Below are positions 21,779 through 21,923 of a stretch of DNA of 21,923 nucleotides, piece after piece. The notes beneath the pieces are model-generated. The model worked only from the letters and a program-made list of their open reading frames with translations, was not told where the DNA came from and made no database searches. Source of the stretch: an uncultured Collinsella sp. Lineage in GTDB: Bacteria > Actinomycetota > Coriobacteriia > Coriobacteriales > Coriobacteriaceae. The number at the start of each line of letters is the position of its first letter. The stretch's first letter is position 1. Both the position numbers and the translations under genes were made by a program. The stretch spans positions 1 to 21,923 of the forward strand of contig UQZM01000037.1 of the NCBI GenBank assembly GCA_900545615.1, written 5' to 3'.

Positions 21779-21923
21779 GCGGGCACCTTTCTCGAAAAAT
21801 CGTTCCAGAATCGTTGGCTTGGGATACTTTACTCCAAAGCCGTATGCCCAACTGCTTATCGTCAGCTTATCCTTGATTATCAACTTCATCCGAACACTTC
21901 CCACATTCATCCGCACATGTGCG

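Noticed and set aside
21873..21923. Palindromes TTGATTATCAA (21873-21883) and CGCACATGTGCG (21912-21923) upstream of the HAD gene
   Set aside because: Short palindromes of this length are expected by chance, and the second touches the window edge. No promoter layout supports an operator call.
1..21923. CRISPR arrays, IS elements, rRNA and tRNA genes
   Set aside because: I looked for regularly spaced repeats, transposase motifs and conserved RNA sequences and found none.

Overview
The window reads as a piece of a Coriobacteriia (Actinobacteria) chromosome, most likely Collinsella or a close relative. This is inferred from the GC-rich coding style, the long antisense open frames typical of such genomes, and the mix of gene families. 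No rRNA or tRNA gene is visible to confirm it. Positions 1-4474 are the right end of a prophage. The rest is chromosomal housekeeping and amino-acid, cofactor and sugar metabolism.

Prophage end (1-4474, all + strand): the 3' part of a minor tail protein, a baseplate-hub-like tail protein carrying an apparently inserted carbohydrate-binding-like domain, and a small structural protein. A 12-bp perfect hairpin follows, then a lysis cassette: a membrane/coiled-coil protein, a holin-like protein, an N-acetylmuramoyl-L-alanine amidase with aromatic C-terminal repeats, and a 33-residue membrane peptide. A strong terminator closes the block. About 115 bp with short direct repeats separates it from thiD and probably contains the prophage/host junction.

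Thiamine block (4475-7060, - strand): a TPP riboswitch, thiC, then thiD, making and phosphorylating the HMP pyrimidine. Next come a single-pass membrane protein of unknown function (+), yaaA (-), an M18 aminopeptidase (-) and polA (+). Two related palindromic elements carrying TTGCGGTG flank yaaA. Beyond polA lie a terminator, a 130-bp element with 33-bp perfect inverted ends, and a Cof-type HAD phosphatase (-).

Arginine block (14240-17830, +): argG is preceded by a long leader containing a 24-codon ORF with a good ribosome-binding site and six arginine codons, three of them immediately before the stop. Mutually exclusive short stems and a T-run follow, the layout of an arginine transcription attenuator. 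I consider this the most interesting item in the window. A 56-codon gene of unknown function with a strong RBS sits between argG and argH.

The right part carries ndk (+), rpiB (-), a CyuA-family L-cysteine desulfidase (+) and a second HAD hydrolase (-). Every convergent gene junction in the chromosomal part holds a large hairpin or nested inverted repeat, which suggests bidirectional termination or a family of structured intergenic elements.
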